A DNA stretch of 64,000 nt from the NCBI GenBank assembly GCA_950295325.1, contig OX485804.1, forward strand, positions 45,136,001-45,200,000, written 5' to 3'. Position numbers and translations under genes: made by a program. The first letter of the stretch is position 1; each line of letters begins with the position of its first letter. The notes under the pieces are model-generated. The model was not told the origin of the DNA. It saw only the letters and a program-made list of their open reading frames with translations, and did no database searches. Positions 1-9,641 of the stretch are shown piece by piece. The DNA comes from Polytrichum commune. Taxonomy: Eukaryota; Streptophyta; Polytrichopsida; Polytrichales; Polytrichaceae.

Positions 1-1800
1 TCCCCTCGTTTGTCAATTGTGTATCCTTCTAAGTCATGCCATGGGTATTGTCTGACTCCACATGTACAGTGTTGTGGGTGTGTATTTTGATGGTGGCATG
101 TGGGGACTGTTGGGCGGTTACTGATAGATTGTTGCGCGTAAATTTCTGATGCAATGTCTTCAGGGTTAGTTAGTATATTATTTTGTCTATCAATGATGGA
201 GTCAAGAGGTGAGGTTTCAGTGTCTTTGAAGACTTTACGGTTTATTTTTTAGAGTTTTTTCATACATTTGGCGGTATTTTGATACGGCTTTTAGAATGCA
301 GTCTTTGGTGTATTTCGTGGTGATTTTCCTGGCTTCTTTATTTGCAGTTTTTGCGATGGCTGCTATGGTGTTAATCCATTCAGCAGGAGATGTTGTTGTA
401 GAGGGTGGATGCGGGATGTTGACGTGTTGGTGATTTCGGATATCGTTTAGGATGGGGTGCGCTTGCCAGTATGGGTCATGTTGTGCTATGTATATGGCTT
501 TCCTGATGAGGTGATATGTGTTGAGGTGTCTTTTCCATTCTCTAGCTAGTTTGCGTGGTAGAAAACCACCTTGTTGTGATGTTCTGTTTGTAAGGCTGGA
601 TAATGGGTCTGCTTTGCAGGTTTTTTCAATTGTTTCTGAGATTTTGTTTATAATGTAATCCAGTGATGTACAGGCTTCTTGCCATTGATCAAATGTTAAA
701 TGTTGGTGGTTTTCTAGTAGTGTGATAAGTGATTTTAGTTGTGTAGTGTTTTCTTCAAAGAATGTTATGTTGAAGTTTTCTAGGTTTTCTGGTGGTATCG
801 GGTTTAGGATTCTAGTTGGTGAGGTGTTTGTAGGGGGTAGAGATCTGGCTATAAGTGTGTTGTGCGGGATATGTAGTATGACTGGATAATGGTCTGAATT
901 TAGATTCATGTTTGTATTTGTAGTGGAGATGAATTTGCTGTTGTCTAGGGAGTAAATGTAGAAGCCATCTATTAGGCTTGTTAATGTGTAGTTATAGCCT
1001 CCTTGTCTGGAGAGACTAGTGTTGGTTGGAATATATTCAAGGTTGATAGATGTGGTGAAGTTTTTCCATTGGAAGTATTTTTCTTGTGGGGGGGGTGTTA
1101 GTGTTGTTATTTTGTCTACCCCTAAGTGCAATGTCTCGGTTAAAGTCACCGCATAATGTGTATGTATGATTAGGGTGTATAGTGATTTGGTCGGTGATTT
1201 CGTTCTTAAGGTGTGAAATGAGACATGTGTCGTCTAAGTGTATAGGCATATACATGTGTATGATTAGCCAAGGTATTTGTGGATGGTTATTTATTTTTAT
1301 TATTTGTAGGTACGGTGAGATGTTTGCTGGCGTTGGAATTTTGGTGACATTTCCAGGGAATGCATATTTATTGTGAATAAGTGTAAGTAGACCGCCTCTT
1401 CCAGGGGTATAGGGCATTCTTTGTTGAATGCACCTTGTGAGTGCATGTGTGTTGTTAAAGATGAGTTTGAATTCTATGAATAGGTTTTGTATATATTTTG
1501 TAGATTTGTTTGCAATAAGTTTGGTTTCTTGGATATGTATGATTGCTGTGTTGTTTAGAGAGTTATTTATTAGGCTTTGTAAGTTTGGTAATGATGTGTT
1601 GAGTGATGATGCATTCCATATTATTATGTTTGTTTCATGTTCGGTGCTGGTGTTGATTCTTGTGATTGGTGTGGGAGCGGCTGGGAGTGGGGGTGGGTGT
1701 GAATATTCGGTAATGTTTTCTAAACATCTGAGTGCTTCGGTTATCAATTGGTTTGGGAGGAAAGGAAATTCTTTTCTTGAGGGTGATTGATGTGGGTGTG
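1..1800 (-). pseudogene. LINE ORF2: APE endonuclease domain and linker to the missing reverse transcriptase
   Basis: Minus-strand frames together encode an AP-endonuclease-like domain. The first part (about 1747-1090) has WNASSL, the catalytic-type IQETKL, GRGGLLTLI, a YMP segment and CGDFNRD. The second part (about 1090-235) has the terminal SDHYPV motif with its catalytic Asp-His pair, followed by a basic linker. The two parts are in different frames, and the switch falls at an 8-base G run (1088-1095). Another shift at an A-rich stretch near 240 moves the linker into a third frame, which stays open to the left edge and reads DSIIDRQNNILTNPEDIA. This endonuclease would nick target DNA to prime reverse transcription. 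Assignment to the family is firm; whether the frameshifts are real decay or homopolymer sequencing errors cannot be told from sequence alone. Confidence 0.85.
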
Positions 1801-2286
1801 GTTACTTGTTTGTGAATGAATTCATATATTTTTGTGTGTATTGAGTTATGAGGATGTATTATATTTTGATTGTTTTCTATAAATATTGTGTAGGGATGTG
1901 GTGTCAGTATGTGTCGCTCGGGGGGGGGGGGGGTTGGTGAGGTTAGCTAATCTAATGATTAATGTGTTGGTCCATATGTTATTAAAGTGGTAGGTTTGAG
2001 GTTGGACTAGTATGTTATTGCATGTGTCTGTTGAGGGGTGGATGGTAATGATTAGAGCGTATAGCATGTGGGTTGGTGGTGATTGGCTTTGTGTTTGGAT
2101 ATATTGGTGTAGATGTGGGTATGTAGTGATTGCCTGGGGGTGTAGTGGGTGTGTGTGTTTTAGTATGGAGGCGAATATATTTGCTATATATTGGTATTCA
2201 GGTTGTAGTTTTATAGTATTAGGAATAAAATATGTGTTGGCTCTTTTTTTGTGTGTAGCAGGGTGTGTACGTAAGATATCTGGCAT

Positions 2287-2310
2287 TGGTCCAGGGTTGA
2301 GTTCGATGTC
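2287..2310 (-). other. 2A-type ribosome-skipping motif (DIELNPGP)
   Basis: The minus strand encodes LDLLQCG-DIELNPGP followed by Met-Pro. This fits the 2A consensus D(V/I)ExNPG-P exactly, including the upstream Leu-rich stretch and the Gly before Asp. In known 2A sequences the ribosome fails to form the last Gly-Pro bond, releasing the upstream protein and continuing with Pro. Here that would separate the repeat-rich leader from the endonuclease/reverse-transcriptase protein. The motif is in the same frame as the rest of the leader region, apart from the upstream TGA. It lies between a repeat leader and an APE domain, the same arrangement known from trypanosome and metazoan non-LTR elements. 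Activity is inferred, not shown. Confidence 0.85.
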
Positions 2311-2339
2311 CCCGCATTGTAGTAGATCTAATTTGTTAA

Positions 2340-5300
2340 TGAAGTAGTATCCGTAGAATTGAAGTGTTTTTGGTTTCCTCATATGTATTTTTAGATATCT
2401 CATAAGTGTGAATTTGGTTGTAGTGAAGAGGTTGGGCATAGCGGGTATGATTTTTTCTACTAGTGTGGGTGAGAAGTGTGACGTTGTATTATTTGTAGGT
2501 ATTGAGTTTGTTACTGAGTTAGGTTTCCATTTGTTTATGAGGTGGTATGTGTCGTTGTTTGTGTGGCGAGGCCGATAGGCCGAGGCCGTTTTGTTCATTG
2601 GGTAGGGATTGTATTTTGAGTAAGGGTAGTTGTGTTTTTGGTGGGGTTTGTATTTAGGGTGTATGTGGTGTTTTGAGTGGGGGTATGGTGTGGGGTTTGG
2701 ATGCAAGTTGTTTGTAAGATGAAGCTTGTGAGATTTTGAGTTAGATTGGGTTTCTTGTTTTGGATGAGAACTATACATTGGTTGGTATTTGTGTTTTGAA
2801 TATATTTTGGTTTTTGGATGAAGTTTGTGTTTTAGATGGATTCTATAATTTGGATGAAGCTTTTCCCGTGGATGGAGATTGTGCTTTGGATGAGGACTAT
2901 ATCTTGGATGAGACTTGTGTGGGTGGGGCCGGGGTATTTTTTGTTTTGGGTGGGTATCGTTTTGTAGGGCGGGTGTTATATTTCCTAATTGGTTGGGTAA
3001 AGGACGTGTTTTGTTTGTATTTAGGTTTTTCATGCATACGGTTTTAGTTGTGGTAATCGGGTTGGGTAGGGTGTGTGTAATGTTGTTTGGTTGTTTAGGT
3101 GTGAGGGGAGGGTTAAGTTTTGGTTGTGTTTTTTGTTTTGGATGTGGACAATGTTTTGGGTGTGGTTTACATTTAGGATGAAGTCCATTTCTTGGTGAGT
3201 ACCTATATTGTGAGAGAAGCCGGTGCATTTTGAGTTTTGGATGAGAGGTAAAATTTGGATGTGTAGTGTATTTTGTTCAGGGATTATATTTTGGGTAGTT
3301 GATAGTGAGTGTTAGTTTTGTTGTAGAAGAAATGTGGTGTAGGGCGGGTATTATGTTTTCTTGTTGTTTGGGTGGGGAGTGTGAGTTCGCGTAGTATTTA
3401 GGTATTTGATTTGTCATTAAGGTAGGTTTCCAATTAGTGAGGTGGTATTTGCGGTTAGTTTTGTGGCGAGGCCGGTAGGCCGAGGCCATTTTGTTTGTTG
3501 GGTATTGTTTGTATTTTAAGTGGGGGTTGGGTTGTGAGTGGGGGTAAAGTATGGGTTTTGGGTGGGGTTTGTGTTTAGGATGTAATTTATTTTGTGGGTA
3601 TATCTTTAGATTAGGATAGGTTCCTTGTTCATGGTGTGGGTTATGTTTTGAATGAGATATGCGTTTTGAGTAACTTATGTACTTTGGATGAAATTCGTGT
3701 CTTGGATGGAAGTAGTTCGTTGGATTTGGTATATGTTTTGGGTACTTTCCGTATTTCGGGTTGTGTGTAATGTTACTTGATTGTTTAGTTGTGAGGGGGG
3801 GATTTAGTTTTGGGTGTGGTTTTTGTTTTGGGTGTAGACTATGCGGTTTGGATAAAGGATGAAGTTCGTTTCTTGGGAAGTACCTATATTGTGAGTGAAG
3901 CCAATGTATTTTGTGTTTTGGGTGAGAGGTATAGTTTGGATGTGTGGTGTATTTTGTTCGGGGAGTATGTTTTGGGTGGTTGTTGTTATGTGGGTGGTTA
4001 GTGTAATTTGGTTTATTTATATTTGATGTACTTGAGGTAGAGGGGTAGTATCTATATAGGTTAATTATTTTGGGTTTTTGATATTTAATGAGTGCTAGTT
4101 TTGTTGTAGAAGAAATGTGATGTAGGGCAGGTATTCTGTTTTCTTGTTGTTTGGTTAAGGGGTGTGAGTTCGCATAGTATAAATTAGGTATTTGATTTGT
4201 TATTGGGGTAGGTTCCCAGTTAGTGAGGTGGTATTTTCGATTAGTTTTGTGGCGCGGTCGGTAGGCCGAGGTCATTTTGTTTGTTGAGTATTGTTTGTAC
4301 TTTGAGTGGGGGTTGGGTTGTGAGTGGGGGTAAGGTATGGGTTTTGGATGGGGTTTGTGTTTAGGATGTAATTTATTTTGTTGGTATGTCTTTAGGTTAG
4401 GATAGGTTCTTTGTTTATGGTGTGGATTATGTTTTGGATGGGATATGTGTTTTGAGTAAAGTATGTGCTTTGGATGAGGTCCGTGTCTCGGATGAATGTA
4501 GTCTGTTGGATGCAGTAAGTGTTTTGGGTACTTTTCGTGTTTCCAGGTGTGTGTAATGTTACTTGAATGTTTAGGTGTGAGGGGGGGATTTAGTTTTGGG
4601 TGTGGTTTTTGTTTTGGTTGCGGTTTGGATTTAGGATGAGGGTAATATCTGTATTTTGGGTGAGGCCTTTGTATTTTGTGTTTTGGATGAGAGGTATAAT
4701 TTGGGTGGGTGTTGTATTTTGTTCGTAAAGTGTGTTTTGGGTAGTTGTTATTGTATGGGTGATTAGTGTAATTTGGTTTGTGTGTAGATTTTTGATACAT
4801 ACTTGATGTACTTGATGTAATGAAGTAGTATCCATATAAGTGAGGTATTTTTGGTTTTTTCTTATTTAGTTTTTGATATTTAATGAGTGCAAGTTTTGTT
4901 GTAGAGAAAATGTTGGGTAGGGCGGGTATTATGTTTTCTTGTTGTATGGGTAAGGGGTGTGATTTTGCATAGTTTTTAGGTATTTGATTTGGTATTGAGT
5001 TAGGTTTCCAATTGTTTGTGAAGTGGTGTTTGCACTTAGTTATGTGGCGAGGCCGGTAGGCCGAGGCCGTTTTATTTTTTGGGTAGAGTTTGTATTTTGA
5101 GTGGGAGTTAGGTTTTGAGTGGGGACAAAGTTTGGGGTTTGGATGGGAGTTGTGTTTAGGATGGAGTTTATTTTGTGGATGTGTCCTTAAGTTAGGATAG
5201 ATTTCTTGTTTTGGGTGTGAGCTATCTTTTGGATGAGATATGTGTTTTGAATGTAATATGTGTTTTGGGTGGAGTCCATGTTTTGGATGAAGTTTGTTTT

Positions 5301-5560
5301 TTGGGTGGAGTATGTGTTTTGGGTACCTTCCGTATTTCGGATGAAGATTGTTTTTTGGGAGAAGACGGTGCCTTGGATGAAGACTATGTCTTAGATGATA
5401 ATTGTTTTTTGGATGAGGTCGGGGTATTTTCCGATTTAGATGACTACTGTATTTTATACTGGGGTTGTATTTTGTATGGAAGTTGTTGTATGGGTGGGTT
5501 TTGTATTTTAGTTTGTGTATTGGATGAGTGATTTTTTGGAACATACCGTATAGGTATGGA
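2340..5560 (-). repeat. About four long tandem copies (0.8-0.9 kb) inside LINE ORF2
   Basis: A conserved 25-bp GC-rich block encoding ASAYRPRH recurs at 2563-2587, 3463-3487, 4249-4273 and 5044-5068, giving spacings of 900, 786 and 795 bp. The sequence between is also recognisably repeated: a block containing TTTGTTGTAGA..AATGT..GGGCGGGTATTATGTTTTC follows each. Within each unit there are short degenerate repeats of about 12-21 bp around TTTTGGATGA, giving nested periodicity. Unit lengths are mostly multiples of three, so the reading frame survives. Confidence 0.85.
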
Positions 5561-5716
5561 TGTGGGGTATGTTTGTATTTTATATAAGAAAAATTATGAT
5601 GTATAGTACTATGTATGATACTATGACATATTTTTTGTATACTACTATATCTATATACGTCTATGTATATGAGGTAGTATTGTTGTAAATACTTTTTTTT
5701 TCTTGGCGGTTTGTGG

Positions 5717-5727
5717 TCATTCCACAT
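5717..5727 (-). promoter_or_regulatory. ORF1 stop / ORF2 start overlap (11 nt)
   Basis: On the minus strand the sequence AATGTGGAATGACC holds the ORF2 ATG (5727-5725) upstream of the ORF1 TGA (5719-5717), in a different frame. A second ATG directly overlaps the stop as ATGA, but in the third frame. This geometry fits termination-coupled reinitiation for ORF2 translation. It is inferred from arrangement only. Confidence 0.45.
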
Positions 5728-7504
5728 TTGGTTGGTCTTTTAGCATGAGGTTTGGGTTTACCAAGCCTGTAATTTGTTGCATTCCGGTAAGTGCCAAGGT
5801 CAAAGTGCTTTGGATGTCCAACATTTGCTTTTTTAATTTATCGTTTATTTCATCCGCATAGATGTGTGCCTCTCTTACTATATCATCCTTTAAGTCCTTC
5901 ATGTCTTTGTGAAGTTCAAGTTTGAGTTTCTTGTTGCCTTCTTCAATTGCCTCCTTCATGCCGATGAAAACGTCTTCCTTTGTTGCACTAGTCTCCTCTT
6001 GGGTTTGGTTTTGGATGGCTTCAATTGTGTTTACCAAACACGTATTGGTATCTTCAAAACCAAATTTGATTAGTAATTCTTTGGTGGGTTTGTCATTACC
6101 GTCAAGGCTTCGGTGGTGTGGGGTAATTTCCACATGGTAGGCTCCAATTTTTGCTTCTTTCCCTACAAACTTCCTATACACAAAGGGGTTAAGGCATTCC
6201 ACATTTGCACTACCATTGTGTCTCAAGCCATCTTGCTTGTGGAACCAAATGGATACAACATTTTTGGTTCCTAATACTTTGCAAATTTCAAGGGAGGTAT
6301 CATCAATATTCATCAAAATGGGGAGGTTGTAGAAGGTTAGGGTAAGAGCCTCTTTCTTTGCCTTTTGCTCCAAAGTAAGAGAGGGACCTTTTGTCAATTG
6401 ACCTTCAAGGATTTGGTGATGTGTAGATACTTGGAGTTTTTGGATTTTTTGGGCTTGGTGGGGGGTAGGAGCAACAATGTAAGCATGGTTGTTAGTGGTG
6501 CTCTTTTGTACCTCTACAATCTCGAAATTATGGCCTCTCCTAAAGCTATTTTCTAGGATATCAAGAAAAAGAGCATGAGATGGTATACCAATCAATGTGT
6601 CATTTGAGATTTTGATGGAGAGGTTGTTGCTTCTAGCAATGGAGTGATATGACTTGCATACCTTGCCAAGACTTCCAACATTTGAGTGGGGCTCAAGGTG
6701 GAGGACAAAGGGTCTAAGACCCGTGAGTAGTGCTACTCCATCAACTTGGGGGTGGAGAAGGTGGAGTTTGACTATCCCAGCCCAAACTCCCTTAATCCCA
6801 CCCCTCTTGATACTCATGCATAGAATTGAGATGGGCTCTATAAGTTTAGTGCCTAATGGGATATGCATGTCATTTAGCCTTTCTTTGACAAGCTCTTTCA
6901 CATGATTATGGAAGAGGGGGTTGTTGGGGAGTTGAAAATGAATGGCAATTTGAAAATCTAGAGACATGCATGAGATAGGGTCAATTTCTATCTCAGACGG
7001 TAGTTGAGTGAGGTTAAGATGTTGCCCCGGGAATCCATCACTCCTATTACTAGGGTACAATATTTGTGGCACTCTAGGGTAGGAGATGCTTACACTGTCT
7101 AGCTCTTCAGCTTCTTTGCGGGGGATGCCTCTTGTAACTTTATCATCGATGGTCTCGTCCATGTATAACTCATCTAATCCCTGGTCCATGGCAAGTTTCT
7201 CCATAACATCGAACCCTAGCCAAAGTTTAAGTGGCTGTTCGGAAGTGGGTGCCGTGGCTTGGGTCACTTTCGGTGGTGACGGTAAGTGTGGAGGCGTTAC
7301 TGTTGGGTCCCAACTTCGCTTCCCGCTCGCTGTCCCTTTGGGCGGCATTTTGGCCTTCTCTGCCAACAGTTGTTTGAGACTCTGGGCAGGGGAGTCTATC
7401 TCCATCACATCTTCTTCTGCCCCGAAAACTTTTGCCAAGGCCATGGGGATTAGGCTCCCGCCTGATGTACTCCCATTTCGGTGTGAGGTTTTCGGCATTG
7501 CCAT
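5717..7504 (-). CDS. LINE ORF1 protein (RRM-like domain and C-terminal coiled coil)
   Basis: An intact 595-residue frame on the minus strand. Residues 1-100 are Pro/Ser/Thr-rich and disordered. Residues about 180-275 look like a first folded domain. Residues about 386-465 start LTLTFYNLP, contain IDDTSLEICKVLG and VVSIWFHKQDG, and have the spacing of an RRM-like fold with an RNP-like first strand. Residues about 505-575 are charged and heptad-like (EEGNKKLKLELHKDMKDLKDD), probably a coiled coil for oligomerisation. RRM plus coiled coil is the usual make-up of an L1-type ORF1 protein, which coats element RNA as a chaperone. The next frame, ORF2, opens inside its last codons. The frame is intact although ORF2 is broken. 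Assignment rests on context and fold pattern, since ORF1 proteins diverge fast. Confidence 0.65.
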   Translation of the reverse strand: MAMPKTSHRNGSTSGGSLIPMALAKVFGAEEDVMEIDSPAQSLKQLLAEKAKMPPKGTASGKRSWDPTVTPPHLPSPPKVTQATAPTSEQPLKLWLGFDVMEKLAMDQGLDELYMDETIDDKVTRGIPRKEAEELDSVSISYPRVPQILYPSNRSDGFPGQHLNLTQLPSEIEIDPISCMSLDFQIAIHFQLPNNPLFHNHVKELVKERLNDMHIPLGTKLIEPISILCMSIKRGGIKGVWAGIVKLHLLHPQVDGVALLTGLRPFVLHLEPHSNVGSLGKVCKSYHSIARSNNLSIKISNDTLIGIPSHALFLDILENSFRRGHNFEIVEVQKSTTNNHAYIVAPTPHQAQKIQKLQVSTHHQILEGQLTKGPSLTLEQKAKKEALTLTFYNLPILMNIDDTSLEICKVLGTKNVVSIWFHKQDGLRHNGSANVECLNPFVYRKFVGKEAKIGAYHVEITPHHRSLDGNDKPTKELLIKFGFEDTNTCLVNTIEAIQNQTQEETSATKEDVFIGMKEAIEEGNKKLKLELHKDMKDLKDDIVREAHIYADEINDKLKKQMLDIQSTLTLALTGMQQITGLVNPNLMLKDQPNVE

Positions 7505-7536
7505 CGAGTTTGGGTTCTTAGCAGCTGTGTGTCCTC

Positions 7537-7995
7537 TTATTTGGTGTTGTTCTCCTCGGTTGCTGTAGATCTCTGTGGCTTTACTGTACCTGCCGATTGC
7601 TGGGTTTCGGCTTTCGGCGTTGGGATTGATTCGGTGTAGACTGCCACAGAGTTCGGTGTGTTTTTCGACGCTGGGATTGATTCGGTGTAGTCTGCCACAG
7701 AGTTCGGTGTGTTTTTCGGCGATGGGATTGATTCGGTGTAGACTGCCACAAAGTTCGGTGTGTTTTTCGGCACTGGGATTGATTCGGTGTAGACTGCCAC
7801 AGGGTTCGGTGTGTTTTTCGGCGATGGGATTGATTCGGTGTAGACTGCTACCGAATTCGGTGTGTGTTCCGGCGATGGGATTGATTCGGTGTAGACTGCT
7901 ACAGATTTCGGTGTGCTTTTCGGCGATGGGATTGATTCGGTGTAGCTCGCTATTGGTTTCGGTGTAGTGGTGCCGTCGTTGTGGATCGCTAGCAC
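7537..7995 (-). CDS. Small repeat-coding frame upstream of LINE ORF1
   Basis: A 152-codon minus-strand frame ends 32 bases upstream of the ORF1 ATG, in a different frame. It consists almost entirely of seven 17-residue repeats of the type VAVYTESIPSPKNTPNS, so the 51-bp unit length preserves the frame. The repeated peptide keeps YTESIP in every copy while other positions vary. It could be an extra small protein of the element, an upstream ORF, or just a leader minisatellite that happens to be open. The opposite strand is also open through most of it, so openness alone is weak evidence. Confidence 0.35.
   Translation of the reverse strand: MLAIHNDGTTTPKPIASYTESIPSPKSTPKSVAVYTESIPSPEHTPNSVAVYTESIPSPKNTPNPVAVYTESIPVPKNTPNFVAVYTESIPSPKNTPNSVADYTESIPASKNTPNSVAVYTESIPTPKAETQQSAGTVKPQRSTATEENNTK
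7597..7953. repeat. 51-bp tandem repeat, about 7 copies, in the LINE leader
   Basis: The plus strand repeats a unit resembling GATTCGGTGTAGACTGCCAC..AGTTCGGTGTGTTTTTCGGCGATGGGATT seven times with a strict 51-bp period. Tandem leader units upstream of ORF1 often carry the internal promoter in LINEs; that role is inferred here. Confidence 0.9.
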
Positions 7996-8039
7996 TTTTG
8001 ATTTTTACTCTTTGTATTTCGCGATCTCCAGCTCCCGGT

Positions 8040-8330
8040 TCCCCTCCTTTTCGGTGAAGTCTAATCTTGTTGCAGGCTGGATCTCCTCCCCTTCGGTGTA
8101 GCAGGTCCCCTCTGTGGGCTCGGTCCTCGCCTCCGTTTCGGTGTGGCTCTATTTCGATTTCGGTGACAGTTCGATCCTCTCTGTTGTTTCGGTGTGGCTT
8201 TCTTTCGGTGACGGTTCGATCCTCTTCTTCATTCCAGCGTGGTGTTGATAGATTCGGTGCAGGTTGGCGTGCACATTGGGTGCAGATTCGGTGTAGATGG
8301 GTGTAAACTCGATCTAGTTGGATCTGCTGT
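8040..8330. repeat. Irregular TTCGGTG-rich repeat region, 5' end of the LINE
   Basis: TTCGGTGTGGCT, TTCGGTGACGGTTCGATCC and related words recur at irregular spacing, sharing the TTCGGTG core of the neighbouring 51-bp array. It is probably a more degraded part of the same leader. The motif density stops near 8330, which I take as the approximate 5' end of the element. Confidence 0.6.
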
Positions 8331-9628
8331 CCATGTACCTGTGCTAGATAGAGGGAGTAGGGAGAATGTTATTGCAATGTGTATGACAAGGAGAAGAAGC
8401 CTATGGCTCCTTCTGTATAGCGTTCTATCTATTGTCAGGAGTGTGATCCTGGATCAGTGCCGCGACCGTGAGTATCAGTGTGCTTGTGTCCTTGGTGATT
8501 CGTTTCCTCACACGATGTGGTGCTTCGATTCAGATCTAAAGTCTACAAGCAGGGAGATGAAGTTTTCTAATATGTAACCAATCAGGGCCCCAGCTCATCA
8601 GAATGCTCTAATTTTTGAAATCTCAACTCTCACTCTCACATACTTCAATCTTTAGATCTGATACCAAGCATGCACATGCACCCCTCCCAACACATTTAAG
8701 CACCTCTACAAACACCCTGACCTTACTGTTTCTCTAATGTGTGCGGGGTGACTGCAAGTCCAGCTCCAGGCAACACACACATCATTCCACAGCGGCTAAC
8801 TCCTCAGTCACTCACCTCTCCAGAAAATACGGAGCTCTCAGCAGCTCTTCATCTTTCCCGTGTTGACTATTGTTGTCATTGATTTTCAATTGAATAATGC
8901 AATGGACAATCAAGGATGTCAATGTTACATTTTGTGTGTTTGATTTACATGTCTTTATTATTTCCGGTCACTATATCTCTTCTTGGATGTGTTTCCTCTC
9001 CTTGATATACAGAGTCATAGTCTTGGAACTTACAAAAGTTAGAGCAAATGTGGTCCGCCTAACTTCAAATTTTCACAAAAAAGCATATATGTTAGTCTAG
9101 TTCACATCTATACAATTGGATTTCAAGAAAACAGAACCTTTTTTTTGCTACATAATTGAAATTTTCAACACTAGTGCTAGAGGTGCCCGAAAATGGATTG
9201 TGAAGGCTTGAATGTTTAGGGGTTACAAAACGAATATGAGGGCAAGGAAGACCCAAAGAATGCCTAAATGTAGGAAGAGTTTAGGGTTGTATGTTTATGC
9301 TTGACCCTACAACACCAAAACACTAAATTTGGCCAATTTGGCGAAGGTGACCATTAAGCTCTTCCTCCTCATGGGAAGGGCATGTGCTCCAATGGGTAGC
9401 TACGGCAACATTGATTAGAGGGCTCAAGTGAATTGACAATAAAGAAACCACAAAATAGATCATTCATCATGGAAACTAGAAAACATTCAATTCTCACAAG
9501 AAAAAGCTTATTTCATTTGCACCAACCCATTTTGGATGTCACCGTCATATGAATAGCGTTAGGTGTTGAACTAAGTCATAGCACTTTTTAAATGAAAAAG
9601 GGAGATGTTACAAAATTCTTGTATCTTG
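8331..9628. other. Intergenic stretch, no gene seen
   Basis: There are no convincing exons or recognisable proteins, only short chance frames. The composition is mixed and it is probably old repeat sequence flanking the LINE. Confidence 0.5.
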
Positions 9629-9641
9629 AAGGTTGTTGCCT

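Larger units (their letters stand above)
1846..5727 (-). pseudogene. LINE ORF2 N-terminal region: His-Pro-Lys repeat protein ending in a 2A motif
   Basis: A single minus-strand frame runs from ATG 5727 to a stop at 1846, interrupted by one TGA at 3277-3279. The encoded protein is low-complexity, rich in His, Pro, Lys, Tyr and Asn, with endless variants of HPKHxLHPK. It is built from about four long tandem units. Each unit carries a conserved SAYRPRH block and a later block like ENIIPALPNIFSTTKLALIK. Only the last unit continues into the 2A motif (residues about 307-314 counted from 3228), after which comes about 145 residues of unique sequence before the endonuclease. After a 14-base G run (1920-1933) the apparent coding frame changes. 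I recognise no enzyme domain here; by position it corresponds to the leader upstream of 2A in other 2A-bearing LINEs. Confidence 0.7.
1..8330 (-). mobile_element. APE-type non-LTR retrotransposon (LINE), decayed, 3' part off the left edge
   Basis: One element runs right to left on the minus strand. In order it has a tandem-repeat leader (about 8330-7597), ORF1 (7504-5717), ORF2 starting at 5727 inside the end of ORF1, a 2A motif (2310-2287), an APE-type endonuclease (about 1800-900) and the linker that normally precedes the reverse transcriptase (about 900-1). The reverse transcriptase, 3' tail and right target-site copy would lie left of base 1. ORF2 is broken by one in-frame TGA and several frameshifts, so this copy is dead unless the shifts are sequencing errors in homopolymers. 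The 5' boundary near 8330 is an estimate: it is where the TTCGGTG-rich leader stops. The element order and APE motifs are visible in the sequence; the clade is not resolved. Confidence 0.8.

Noticed and set aside
1428-1790. Hydrophobic plus-strand frames in 1180-3180
   Set aside because: They are the complement of the His/Pro/Asn-rich LINE ORF2; T/G-rich DNA reads as Val/Phe/Leu/Gly.
2287-2310. 2A motif as a sign of an integrated picorna-like virus
   Set aside because: The flanks encode an APE endonuclease and LINE-type linker, not capsid or viral replicase. A retrotransposon explains it fully.
7597-7953. CRISPR-like array
   Set aside because: The 51-bp units are contiguous with no unique spacers, in a eukaryotic LINE leader.
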